NCBI GenBank assembly: GCA_037179515.1
Contig: JAXCGZ010019175.1
Span: forward strand, 5,001 to 69,000
Direction of reading: 5' to 3'
From: Halocaridina rubra
Taxonomy: Eukaryota; Arthropoda; Malacostraca; Decapoda; Atyidae
DNA: 64,000 nt
Shown: positions 53,151 to 64,000 of the stretch, one piece after another
Layout: each line of letters starts with the position of its first letter
Numbering within the stretch: position 1 is the first letter of the stretch
Made by a program: the position numbers and the translations under genes
Notes under the pieces: model-generated
Told to the model about the DNA's origin: nothing
Seen by the model: only the letters and a program-made list of their open reading frames with translations
Database searches by the model: none

Positions 53151-55973
53151 TTAGTGATACTTATCATACCTGTCCTTAAAACTATGGATTGAGGTAGCAT
53201 TAACTACCTCCTCGCTTAGCGAATTCCAATTATCAACTACTCTTACACTGAAAAAGTATTTCCTTACATCCTGCAAACAAGTTTTCTTCCGAAGCTTCAA
53301 ACTATGACCTCTAGTTCTAGAGCCAGCCATATCGAAATATCGATCCCTATCCACTCTATCATAACCATGAAGGAATTTAAAGACTGTCACCATATCCCCC
53401 CTTACTCTTCTAGCTTCGAGTGATGGCAAGTCTAATTCCCTCAGCCTCTCATCATAACCGAGATTGCGTATTTCTGGCACCAGTTTCGTGGCATGTCTTT
53501 GAACTTTTTCAAGCTTAGCTATGTGCTTTTTCAAGTGCGGATTCCAAAAGGGGGCTGCATATTCCAGTTTTGGCCTCACATAGGTTACATAAATATTTCT
53601 GAACATTTCCTTGTCCATGTGCCTGAAGGCTACCCTTACATTTGATAAGAATGCATATGCTGCCCTTACTACGCCATTTATATGTATTTCTGGAGACAAA
53701 TCTGCCAATATGTTTACTCCTAGATCTCTCTCATTTTCTGTCTCCTGAAGTTGTACTCCAGCCACCGAGTAGTCAAGCTTGGGCCTTCTTGCACTTGTAC
53801 CCATTCTCATTACCTTACATTTTGAGGTATTGAATTTCATTAGCCACTTTTCTGACCACTCATGCAGATTATTTAGATCCTCCTGAAGTTCTCTACCATT
53901 GTTCTCGTTTTTTACTTTCTTCACAATCTTTGCATCATCTGCAAACATATTCATGAATGAATTTACAGACTCTGGTAGGTCATTTACATATACAAGGAAC
54001 AAAAGTGGCCCTAAAACTGAACCCTGTGGAACTCCACTACTAACTCTTCTCCATTCAGACACTGAGTGTCTTACTCTAACCCTCTGTTCCCTTCCTTCTA
54101 AGTAAGTTTTTATCCATTCCAAGACATTTCCACCTATTCTAGCCATTGATTGCAGCTTCCTAATAAGTCTCCCATGTGGAACAGTGCCAAACGCTTTCTG
54201 GAAGTCTAGGAATATGCAATCTGCCCAGCCCTCTCTTTTCTGTAAGATATGGCTTACCTCATCATAAAATTCTAATAAGTTTGTTACTGTTGATCTTCCT
54301 TCTCTGAAGCCATGTTGCCTCACTGACAAAAAGTTGAAGGATTCCAAGTGAAGAGAGATATGTTTCCTTAGTAGTTTCTCCATAACTTTGCAAACTATGC
54401 TGGTCAAGGAAACTGGTCTATAGTTCAGAGCCGTATCCCTCCTTCCCTTTTTGAAGATAGGTATCACATTTGCTTGATTCCAGCATCTTGGAATCTCCCC
54501 CGACTCCAATGACTCCTTAAATATGATACTTAGTGCCACTGATATTGTGTTTGCGCATTTTTTAAGCACATGAGGGGATATGTCATCAGGACCTGTAGCT
54601 TTATGAACATCTAAATCCATCAGCGCTTTGCATACCTCTGTGGCTGTAAGGTTGATGTTCTCTAATACCGGCCCTTGAGCTTCTATCACTGCAATCTGAG
54701 GGGGTGGGGTATTTTCTACTGTAAATACTGACTGAAACTCCTTGTTCAATTCTTTGCAGATCTCTTCGTCCGTCTCAGTGATGCTTCCATCCGCTCTCTT
54801 TAGCCTTAAAACCTGTTCTTTTACCTTCAGTTTTCCTCTGATAAAGCTGTGGAAAAGCTTGGGATTTTCTTTCGCCTTCCTGGTGATGTCCCTCTCATAA
54901 TCTTTCTCTGCCTCTCTCCTTTTACTTAGGTAGTCATTTCTTGCTCTTTTGTAGGTTTGCCAGGCATTTATGTTTTTTCTCCTCCTATACCTTTTCCAGC
55001 ATTTGTCTCTCCACTCCTTAGGTCTTTTACACCCATTATCGAACCATTTCTCTCTGGCATGAATTACACCTACTTTGGTGACAGGTATGCAGCAATCTAC
55101 AATCTTCCCATATTTCTCACAAAAGATGTCATACATTTCTTGTACAGATTTGTTGTAAAATAAGGTTCTCCAGTCAATAACTGCAAAAAGCTCATTCATT
55201 TTGATGTAATCTCCTTTCTGATAGTTCCTCCTCATGTCCTCAGTGCCTCTACTCTCAGGAAGAATGTCTTCAATGATATACTCCATCAACAACACACAGT
55301 GGTCACTCTTTCCAATTGGTGGTTCATACTCAATATTTTCAATATCCAACACATTATCTGTGAACACCAGATCAAGTAGTGATGGCTCATCCCCACCCCT
55401 GGCTCTTGTTGGTTCCATTACATGTTGGTGTAGGAAATTCCCTTGTACGCAATCTAGGAATCTTGCCCCAAAGGAGTCCTCACCACTGTGTGGGTCAAGA
55501 TTTATCCAATCTATCTCTTTATGATTAAAGTCTCCCATAATCAAAATCCTACATTTTTTCTCCCGCGCCATGTTAACAACTGAGTTTATGACTTCAATCG
55601 TACCTATATGACTTTCCTCATAAATTTCAAGCCTATTTTGGTTCCTTGGTGGGTTGTATACAACAGTTATTATAATGCTCTCTGACCCAGTATTTATGCG
55701 AGCAACAAGAAATTCCCTGAACTCACTTTCTATAGCCAAGTTTATCTCTTCAACTTGAATCCTCTCACTTATGAGCAGTGCTATCCCTCCACCAGTCCTC
55801 TCAGATCTTTCGACCCTTAGTATTCTGAAGCCCTTAGGAAAAACTGTGACACTGTTTACGTCCTCACTCAACTTAGTCTCTTTAATTGCTACTATATCTG
55901 CCTTACTGTTGTGAATCCTATCTTTTAATTCTACTGCCTTACCAGCTAATCCATCAGCATTTGTGTATAACAA
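53151..55973 (-). CDS. CR1-like ORF2 polyprotein, uninterrupted (940 codons)
   Basis: Endonuclease about residues 1-235: ADIVAIKETKLSED (relatives have ITETKLS), GGGIALLISE, CRILIMGDFNHKEIDW, PSLLDLVFTDN, GKSDHCVLLM. A linker follows. The RT spans about residues 480-760: ATGPDDISPHVLKK, NYRPVSLTSIVCKVMEKLL, QHGFREGRSTV, FLDFQKAFGTV (relatives FDTV), SGVPQGSVLGPLLFLVYVND and catalytic FADDAKIV. The C-terminal block YVRPKLEYAAPFWNPHLKKH to LRELDLPSLEARRVRGDM is CR1-group-like. The enzyme nicks target DNA and reverse transcribes element RNA. The frame opens at TTG with no ATG nearby. The FDTV-to-FGTV change in motif A and T-to-K beside the endonuclease Glu could reduce activity. Confidence 0.88.
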   Translation of the reverse strand: MLYTNADGLAGKAVELKDRIHNSKADIVAIKETKLSEDVNSVTVFPKGFRILRVERSERTGGGIALLISERIQVEEINLAIESEFREFLVARINTGSESIIITVVYNPPRNQNRLEIYEESHIGTIEVINSVVNMAREKKCRILIMGDFNHKEIDWINLDPHSGEDSFGARFLDCVQGNFLHQHVMEPTRARGGDEPSLLDLVFTDNVLDIENIEYEPPIGKSDHCVLLMEYIIEDILPESRGTEDMRRNYQKGDYIKMNELFAVIDWRTLFYNKSVQEMYDIFCEKYGKIVDCCIPVTKVGVIHAREKWFDNGCKRPKEWRDKCWKRYRRRKNINAWQTYKRARNDYLSKRREAEKDYERDITRKAKENPKLFHSFIRGKLKVKEQVLRLKRADGSITETDEEICKELNKEFQSVFTVENTPPPQIAVIEAQGPVLENINLTATEVCKALMDLDVHKATGPDDISPHVLKKCANTISVALSIIFKESLESGEIPRCWNQANVIPIFKKGRRDTALNYRPVSLTSIVCKVMEKLLRKHISLHLESFNFLSVRQHGFREGRSTVTNLLEFYDEVSHILQKREGWADCIFLDFQKAFGTVPHGRLIRKLQSMARIGGNVLEWIKTYLEGREQRVRVRHSVSEWRRVSSGVPQGSVLGPLLFLVYVNDLPESVNSFMNMFADDAKIVKKVKNENNGRELQEDLNNLHEWSEKWLMKFNTSKCKVMRMGTSARRPKLDYSVAGVQLQETENERDLGVNILADLSPEIHINGVVRAAYAFLSNVRVAFRHMDKEMFRNIYVTYVRPKLEYAAPFWNPHLKKHIAKLEKVQRHATKLVPEIRNLGYDERLRELDLPSLEARRVRGDMVTVFKFLHGYDRVDRDRYFDMAGSRTRGHSLKLRKKTCLQDVRKYFFSVRVVDNWNSLSEEVVNATSIHSFKDRYDKYH

Positions 55974-55975
55974 TC

Positions 55976-56638
55976 TTAATGAGGCCCCATCCCCTGATCT
56001 TCTGTCATTATCTTCTTTATCTCCCCTTTGTCTGGAAGTATTCCGTAACGAAAATTTTTCTTCTCTTCTTCATTTCTTTCATCATTTAACCTTCTTGCCT
56101 CTTGCAACAAGTTTTTGATCTTTCCCATCTCTTCCTGTGTTCTGTATCGTCTAATGAACACTTCTTTGCATTCTTGAAGGTCTTTTAGACTTTTTTTTCT
56201 CAACAATATTTCCCTACATGTCTCCCCTCTCTCAAAGGTTACTTTTGTTGGTCTCGGCTTTCCTTCCCTCGAATATTTACCTAGTTGGTGTATGTTTACA
56301 ATATCCTCAGGACCACATACTACTCCAAGCTTTCTTATCAGGTCTACAACCCTAGCTTTATTTTCTTCAAGTCTCCCCTGCCATGTTGGCTCCTGGGATT
56401 CACTTATGCCTGAGATTACCACTGTCTTCTCCTTATCAAGTGCCTGTCTGATGAGTGGGTTTGCCCTTTCCATCACAACGTCTTTCATTTTTTCGATTAC
56501 TGTCTCTTTATAGTCAACTGTTTGTATGTTTTCCAGTGCCACCACCTTTACAGCCTCTTTTACTGCCACATTCCCCAATAGTGCATCAGCAAAGGACGTT
56601 TTCATGGCATCATTTTCCATATTCAGCTCCTGGAACTC
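55976..56638 (-). pseudogene. CR1-like ORF1, copy C, N-terminally truncated
   Basis: Open from the truncation point to the stop at 55976-55978, starting FQELNMENDAMKTSFADALL. The coiled-coil N terminus is missing. The retained C-terminal domain is uninterrupted. Confidence 0.88.

Positions 56639-56692
<54 letters not shown>
56639..56692. repeat. (GT)n microsatellite at CR1 copy D 3' tail
   Basis: GT dinucleotide tract that continues the copy D tail and joins directly to the truncated 5' end of copy C. Confidence 0.97.
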
Positions 56693-56694
<2 letters not shown>

Positions 56695-56781
56695 TTACCT
56701 AATTGTGATTACCTAATTGTGTTTACGGGAAAGAGCCCAAAGCTCGTATCTTCCCGTCTCCTGATCGCTTCCATTTTAGAC

Positions 56782-59604
56782 TTAGTGATACTTATCATAC
56801 CTGTCCTTAAAACTATGGATTGAGATAGCATTAACTACCTCCTCGCTTAGCCAATTTCAATTATCAACTACTCTTACACTGAAAAAGTATTTCCTTACAT
56901 CCTGCAAAGAAGTTTTCTTACGAAGCTCCAAACTATGACCTCTAGTTCTAGAGCCAGCCATATCAAAATATCGATCCCTATCCACTCTATCATAACCATG
57001 AAGGAATTTAAAGACTGTCACCATATCCCCCCTCACTCTTCTAGCTTCGAGTGATGGTAAGTCTAATTCCCTCAGCCTCTCATCATAACTGAGATTGCGT
57101 ATTTCTGGCACCAGTTTCGTGGCATGTCTTTGAACTTTTTCAAGCTTAGCTATGTGCTTTTTCAAGTGCGGATTCCAAAAGAGGGCTGCATATTCCAGTT
57201 TTGGCCTCACATAGGTTACATAAATATTTCTGAACATTTCCTTGTCCATGTGCCTGAAGGCTACCCTTACATTTGATAAGAATGCATATGCTGCCCTTAC
57301 TATGCCATTTATATGTATTTCTGGAAACAAATCTGCCAGTATGTTTACTCCTAGATCTCTCTCATTTTCTGTCTCTTGAAGTTGTACTCCAGCCACCGAG
57401 TAGTCAAGCTTGGGCCTTCTTGCACTTGTACCCATTCTCATTACCTTACATTTTGAAGTACTGAATTTTATTAGCCACTTTTCTGACCACTCATGCAGAT
57501 TATTTAGATCCTCCTAAAGTTCTCTACCATTGTTCTCGTTTTTTACATTCTTCACAATCTTTGCATCATCTGCAAACATATTCATGAATGAATTTACAGA
57601 CTCTGGTAGGTCATTTACATATACAAGGAACAAAAGTGGCCCTAAAACTGAACCCTGTGGAACTCCACTACTAACTCTTCTCCATTCAGGCACTGAGTGT
57701 CTTACTCTAACCCTCTGTTCCCTTCCTTCTAAGTAAGTTTTTATCCATTCCAAAACATTCCCACCTATTCTAGCCATTGATTGCAGCTTCCTAATAAGTC
57801 TCCCATGTGGAACAGTGTCAAACGCTTTCTGGAAGTCTAGGAATATGCAGTCTGCCCAACCCTCTCTTTCCTGTAAGATTTGGCTTACCTCATCATAAAA
57901 TTCTAATAAGTTTGTTACTGTTGATCTACCTTCTCTGAAGCCATGTTGCCTCACTGACAAAAAGTTGAAGGATTCCAAGTGAAGAGAGATATGTTTCCTT
58001 AGTAGTTTCTCCATAACTTTGCAAACTATGCTGGTCAAGGAAACTGGTCTATAGTTCAGAGCCGTATCCCTCCTTCCCTTTTTGAAGATAGGTATCACAT
58101 TTGCTTGTTTCCAGCATCTTGGAATCTCCCCTGACTCCAGTGACTCCTTAAATATGATACTTAGTGCCACTGATATTGTGTTTGCGCATTTTTTAAGCAC
58201 ATGAGGGGATATGTCATCAGGACCTGTAGCTTTATGAACATCTAAATCCATCAGCGCTTTGCATACCTCTGTGGCTGTAAGGTTTATGTTCTCTAATACC
58301 GGCCCTTGAGCTTCTATCACTGCAATCTGAGGGGGTGGGGTATTTTCTACTGTAAATACTGACTGAAACTCCTTGTTCAATTCTTTGCAGATCTCTTCAT
58401 CCGTCTCAGTGATGCTTCCATCCTCTCTCTTTAGCCTTAAAACCTGTTCTTTTACCTTCAGTTTTCCTCTGATAAAGCTGTGGAAAAGCTTGGGATTTTC
58501 TTTAGCCTTCCTGGTGATGTCCTTCTCATAGTCTCTCTCTGCCTCTCTCCTTTTACTTAGGTAGTCATTTCTTGCTCTTTTGTAGGTTTGCCAGGCATTT
58601 ATGTTTTTTCTCCTCCTATACCTTTTCCAGCATTTGTCTCTCCACTCCTTAGCTCTTTTACACCCATTATTGAACCATTTCTCTCTGGCATGAATTACAC
58701 CTACTTTGGTGACAGGTATGCAGCAATCTACAATCTTCCCATATTTCTCACAAAAGATCTCATACATTTCTTGAACAGATTTGTTGTAAAATAAGGTTCT
58801 CCAGTCAATAACTGCAAAAAGCTCATTCATTTTGATGTAATCTCCTTTCGGATAGTTCCTCCTCATGTCCTCAGTGCCTCTACTCTCAGGAAGAATATCT
58901 TCAATGATATACTCCATCAACAACACACAGTGGTCACTCTTTCCAATTGGTGGTTCATACTCAATTTTTTCAATATCCAACACATTATCTGTGAACAATA
59001 GATCAAGTAGTGATGGCTCATCCCCACCCCTGGCCCTTGTTGGTTCCATTACATGTTGGTGTAGGAAATTCCCTTGTACGCAATCTAGGAATCTTTCCCC
59101 GAATGAGTCCTCACCACTGTGTGGGTCAAGATTTATCCAATCTATCTCTTTATGATTAAAGTCTCCCATAATCAAAATCCTACATTTTTTTTCCCGTGCC
59201 ATGTTAACAACTGAGTTTATGACTTCAATAGTACCTATATGACTTTCCTTATAATCTTCAAGCCTATTTTGGTTCCTTGGTGGGTTGTATACAACAATTA
59301 TTATAATGCTCTCTGACCCAGTATTTATGCGAGCAACAAGAAATTCCTTGAACTCACTTTCTATAGCCAAGTTTATTTCTTCGACTTGAATTCTTTCACT
59401 TATAAGCAGTGCTATCCCTCCACCAGTCCTCTCAGATCTTTCAACCCTCAGTATTCTGAAACCCTTAGGAAAAACTGTGACACTGTTTATGTCCTCACTC
59501 AACTTAGTCTCTGTAATTGCTACTATATCTGCCTTACTGTTGTGAATCCTATCTTTTAATTCTACTGCCTTACCAGCTAATCCATCAGCATTTGTGTATA
59601 ACAA
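56782..59604 (-). pseudogene. CR1-like ORF2, copy D (two nonsense codons)
   Basis: The same 2823-bp frame as intact copy C, with only two in-frame stops: TAG at 57514-57516 (CAG in relatives, after NNGREL) and TGA at 56857-56859 (TGG in relatives, VVDNW). FLDFQKAFDTV and FADDAKIV are intact. It opens with TTG. Confidence 0.9.
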
Positions 59605-59606
59605 TC

Positions 59607-59955
59607 TTAATGAGGCCCCATCCCCTGATCTTCTGTCATTATCTTCTTTATCTCCCCTTTGTCTGGAAGAACTCTGTAATGAAAATTTTTCTTCTCTTCT
59701 TCATTTCTTTCATCATTTAACCTTCTTGCCTCTTGCAACAAGTTTTTGATCTTTCCCATCTCTTCCTGTGTTCTGTATTGTTTAATGAACACTTCTTTGA
59801 ATTCTTGAAGGTCTTTTAGACTTTTTTTTTCTCAACAATATTTCCCTACATGTTTCCCCTCTCTCAAAGGTTACTTTTGTTGGTCTCGGCTTTCCTTCCC
59901 TCGAATATTTACCTAGTTGGTGTATGTTTACAATATCCTCAGGTCCACATACTAC
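59607..59955 (-). pseudogene. CR1-like ORF1, copy D, truncated
   Basis: C-terminal ORF1 part with one extra T in a T run near 59821-59830 (nine versus eight in copy C) that shifts the frame before FIKQYRTQEEMGK. Confidence 0.85.
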
Positions 59956-59974
59956 TTGTGTGTGTGTGTGTGTT

Positions 59975-60570
59975 CATCATAAAACACATGCAATGCATAC
60001 ACTTAATTTTAAGCTATGGTGGATTAATAACATTTTTACACTCAAAGTATTGACCCTCAATAGAGCTCTCATAAGTTTAATGCAAGGTAATTTCAAGAAG
60101 TTGGTAGGCCATTACCAGCTATATGCTTGTACGTACAATACAACTGAAATGAGGTTACATAATGTGATTGGTTGGGAGTGAGGTAGGTGGCGGGTTGAAA
60201 TGATTCAGCAGCACTAAAGATAACTTAAGGCAAGGGATATCCCTAAGGGAGGGAGGTAAGATACTTCCTCCGTGTTCCCCTGTATGTCGTGAAAATTGAC
60301 TAAATGGGGTGGAGCAAGGGGATTGAGAATCCGCTCCTCTGAATTTTCTTTCCAAAAATGAGTCAAGGTATTTTGCCTTGACTCAGTACCTCCACTTATT
60401 AGGGGGAATATAGATCCTGTAAGTAGAATATTTACAAAATAATGAAATGAACTTCGTAAAAGATATTTTTGGCACAAACGCCTTGCTTGCTATTAATTAG
60501 ATTCACATTTTGCTCCATTCATATGCCTCATCGCTACACTTTATAACAACGAAAAACATGCAATTTATAC
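59975..60570. other. Intronic, nothing firmly recognised
   Basis: Short minus-strand frames around 60155-60477 (for example 'IPCLKLSLVLLNHF') have no family that I recognise. Confidence 0.45.
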
Positions 60571-60669
60571 CTTCGAGGCTTGATTTATCTTTCCTCCATG
60601 GTCTAACAGCAGATTAACGATGTCTAAGAATCCTCCTTGGGCAGCGAAGAAGAGCGCTCCTGTCCCAGT
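60571..60669 (-). CDS. ANKRD29-like, exon encoding repeat 2
   Basis: A 99-bp phase-0 exon (acceptor TTTTTCAG, donor GTATAA) encoding exactly one 33-residue ankyrin unit, TGTGALFFAAQGGFLDIVNL then LLDHGGKINQASK. ALFFAAQ and the flanking order match the second repeat of ANKRD29. It is the most upstream exon in the window. Repeat 1 and the N terminus should lie beyond 64000 on this strand. Confidence 0.88.
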
Positions 60670-61011
60670 CTGAAAAATAAAGGAGTTTTATATAATCTGT
60701 GATAAAATTGAGCAGGATGACCGACATTTTACATGCCATCATAATTATGGTTTTGTCACGTACACAAAAATAACATTAAACAAAGAATATACATAAATAA
60801 ATAAATACATAAACATATGCCTACATAAATAAATAAGAGTAAATTAGATTGTTTTCAAATTAATTATTAATCATAAACCTAAAAGATCCCTCAAAAAGCT
60901 TTTTCTCGTCATACAGTTATTCATAAGTGAAATACAAATATTTACATCTATATAAAAATAATATACTCATAATCAAAAGTCAAATGATCACTGTAAATAT
61001 TCTTATAATAT

Positions 61012-61014
<3 letters not shown>

Positions 61015-61080
<66 letters not shown>
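61015..61080. repeat. (TA)n microsatellite
   Basis: About 66 bp of TA dinucleotide. Confidence 0.97.
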
Positions 61081-61084
<4 letters not shown>

Positions 61085-61261
61085 AACTAATGATCATAGC
61101 GATATTTCGGTAAAGTCCTTGAACTCCTGATATGCAATATGAATATATATTACTAATTACTATCGTATTTAAATGCTGACCTTATTGCTACTAGGGTTGT
61201 AATCGTACAGTTCTGGTACAGTGCACGATTACTTATAATACATGTGCATTTCAGAGAAAGA

Positions 61262-61463
<202 letters not shown>

Positions 61464-61534
61464 TTCGTTTATACCCAAATCCTATGAAATGCTAATTTCA
61501 ATACAATAATTGAAAGTTGCATAAAATTTAAAGA

Positions 61535-63200
61535 CGACAATTTACACAATCTTCTTCTTCTCAGCTTTAACCCATTTTTATATGGGGGCGCCGCTGTGAA
61601 TGAGTTGTCTCCATCTACCTCTGTTTTGTGCTTCATTTTCATCAATAACCTTCCATTGCAAGTCTTCCCCTATACAATCACGCCATCTTTTTCTTGGTCT
61701 TCCTCTCCTCCTTCTACCCCTAACTTCCATCTCCATCGTATGTCTTCCAACAAGATGTTCGTTCCGTAGTAACAGGTGTCCATACCATCTAAGCCTTCCC
61801 TCCAGTATTTTATTTGATAATTCAACTACTTTTGTCGATCCTCTTATATACTCTTTCCTAATTCTATCCTTCCTTGTTACTCCAGACATCCACCTCAACA
61901 TTCTCATTTCTGCTACATCCATCCTCTTCTCCTCTGTCTTCCTAATACTTGCTGTTTCTGTTCCATATAACATAGCTGGTCTTACAACGGTCCTATGAAA
62001 CTTTCCCTTCAATCTCAGTGGTACCTTCTTGTCACAGAGAACACCAGATGCAGACCCCCAGTTATTCCATCCTGCCTGAATTCGATGTCTCACTTCTTGA
62101 TCCATGCTTCCACTAGCCTCTACTAGTGGAAGCAAGTACTTGAACTTCTGTACTCTCTTTATTTCTTCTCCATCCATTCTTTGTTATGTCCACCATCCTC
62201 AGCAATGTTGGCACACATATATTCGGTCTTTGACTTGGTTATCCTCATTCCTCTCTCCTCAACTGCTGCTCTCCATCCCTTCAACTTCTCCTCCAAATCC
62301 TCCCTCCTCTCTGCACACAATACAATGTCATCTGCATATAATATGCACCATGGCACAGATTCTGTCATCTTTGGTCATTACATCCATCACCACATTGAAG
62401 ATGAATGGACTAAGTGCCGACTCCTGGTGTAATCCAACTCCTACCTCAAATCCATCTGTCTCTCCAAAACTGCTTCTCACTCTGGGAGACACATTCCTAT
62501 ACATCTCCTGAATAATTCTAACATATTTTTAAGGTACCATCCTCTCCCTCAAACATCTCCATATTTCCTGTCTTGGCACTCTGTCATAGGCCTTTTCAAG
62601 GTCTATGAAAACCAGGTGCAAGTCTCGTAGTTTTTCTCTAAATTTCTCCTTCAGCTGCCTTATACAAAATATTCCATCTGTTGTGCCGCTTCCCTCCAAA
62701 AATCCCAGCTGTTGCTTACCTATTCTCACTTCTTCTCTTAGCCTGCCATCTATCATTCTCTCCAGTATCTTCAGCGTGTGAGACATTAGCTTAATGCCTA
62801 TATAATTGCTGCATTCTGGGACATCACCTTTACCTTTAAATATGGGTATTAATATACTTTCCCGCCACTCTTCTGGTATCTTTTCCTGTTCAAAGATTTT
62901 TGCCATAAGATCATACACGATGTCTACCCTTTCCTCTCCTAAGGCTTTCCAAACTTCAACAGGAATCATTTTTAAGGCACGCATCACCTCTTCCCTAGAT
63001 AACCCCATTACCATTCTCATGCTTACTTGTCCATCCTCTCTAATAAGTCTTTCATTTTCATCATTTAGCAGTTGCTCAAAATACTCCTTCCATCGTTTCA
63101 GGATGTCGTCTTCCTTCATTAGGACAGTACCATTTCCATCTTTAATTTGTTTAATATGTCCTTCGTACTTTTATTTCTTACCTTTGACAGTTTGAGTATT
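61535..63200 (-). mobile_element. RTE-like LINE, 5'-truncated
   Basis: Minus-strand RT-only remnant. The 3' end has a short GAA-rich tail (about 61548-61562) after the stop that follows IHSGAPI. It is a different RTE-like family from the elements at 1635 and 11389. Confidence 0.8.
61578..63130 (-). pseudogene. RTE-like reverse transcriptase, broken
   Basis: Pieces in order: MKEDDILKRWKEYFEQLLND (63119), IPEEWRESILIPIFKGKGD, LGFLEGSGTTDGIFCIRQLK, LVFIDLEKAYDRVPRQEIW (motif A), GLHQESALSPF near 62430, WCILYADDIVLC (catalytic YADD, about 62345), FKYLLPLVEASG, LRWMSGVTRKDRIR and RRRRGRPRKRWRDCIGEDLQ at the C terminus. This layout is that of RTE-clade proteins. A stop near 62529 and frameshifts near 62375 and 62170 inactivate it. 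The endonuclease is missing. Confidence 0.85.
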
Positions 63201-63204
63201 AATT

Positions 63205-64000
<796 letters not shown>

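Larger units (their letters stand above)
53049..56638 (-). mobile_element. CR1-like LINE copy C, 5'-truncated, intact ORF2
   Basis: The 3' tail has (CA)n plus two CACAATTAGGTAAT units (53049-53090). ORF2 is uninterrupted. ORF1 is cut at 56638, where the (GT)n tail of copy D begins directly. It is head-to-tail with copy D. Confidence 0.92.
56639..59955 (-). mobile_element. CR1-like LINE copy D, 5'-truncated
   Basis: The 3' tail is two CACAATTAGGTAAT units followed by about 54 bp of (CA)n (56639-56692 on plus as GT). The 5' end is truncated in ORF1 at about 59955 and bordered by another (GT)n run (59956-59974). Confidence 0.9.
47326..60570 (-). other. Intron of ANKRD29-like gene (13.2 kb)
   Basis: Bounded by donor GTATAA at 60570 and acceptor CTTGCAG. 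It holds three CR1-like copies (B, C, D), all in the same orientation as the gene. Confidence 0.82.

Noticed and set aside
53642..53833. Repeated plus-strand ORFs of 63-96 codons antisense to each CR1 ORF2 copy
   Set aside because: They recur only because the CR1 copies are similar. They lie opposite strongly conserved RT and endonuclease coding and have no independent signal.

Overview
This is a eukaryotic (metazoan, arthropod-like) genomic window. It holds one spliced host gene inside a very dense set of transposable elements and dinucleotide microsatellites. The mix points to a crustacean, most likely a decapod: CR1-, RTE- and Jockey-like LINEs, Tigger/pogo and hAT DNA transposons, and many (TA)n, (GA)n and (GT)n tracts. 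That taxonomic guess is an inference from repeat character, not something the sequence proves.

Host gene (minus strand). Five exons read in order from high to low coordinates: 60571-60669, 47146-47325, 45258-45374, 37925-38020 and 28413-29105. All internal junctions are phase 0, with AG acceptors and GT donors. Together they encode an uninterrupted run of ankyrin repeats that matches, repeat by repeat, ANKRD29 (ankyrin repeat domain 29) from its second repeat to its C terminus. A Ser/Pro/Arg-rich tail follows that is longer than I recall in vertebrate ANKRD29. The first exon(s) lie beyond position 64000. A 4.2-kb AT-rich block free of recognisable repeats (about 24.2-28.4 kb) lies directly downstream of the stop codon and may be a long 3' UTR.

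Layout. 1-1.2 kb: nothing recognised. 1.2-5.0 kb: near-complete RTE-like LINE (minus) flanked by (TA)n. 5.0-7.1 kb: microsatellites and a LINE 3' end. 7.1-11.4 kb: old, broken CR1-like LINE (plus) carrying an inverted duplication. 11.4-13.3 kb: degenerate RTE-like LINE (minus). 13.7-15.1 kb: Ty3/Gypsy-like RNase H-integrase remnant (minus). 15.38-18.40 kb: complete but dead hAT element with terminal inverted repeats and an 8-bp target duplication. 18.6-19.2 kb: LINE 3' fragment. 19.2-24.2 kb: Jockey-like LINE (minus) split by a young CR1 insertion. 24.2-60.7 kb: the ANKRD29 locus. Its introns contain four Tigger-like elements, a head-to-tail and inverted array of tRNA-like (SINE-like) units, three more young CR1 copies (one with an intact 940-codon ORF2), and many microsatellites. 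61.5-64 kb: RTE-like LINE remnant, then a Jockey-like LINE 3' end split by a large (TA)n tract.

I found no bacterial-type system, CRISPR array, rRNA or clearly functional tRNA. The most informative points are the host gene model, the CR1 family (missing ORF2 AUG, tandem-motif 3' tail that runs into (CA)n), the structurally complete hAT copy, the inverted tRNA-like array, and several inverted micro-duplications inside elements.
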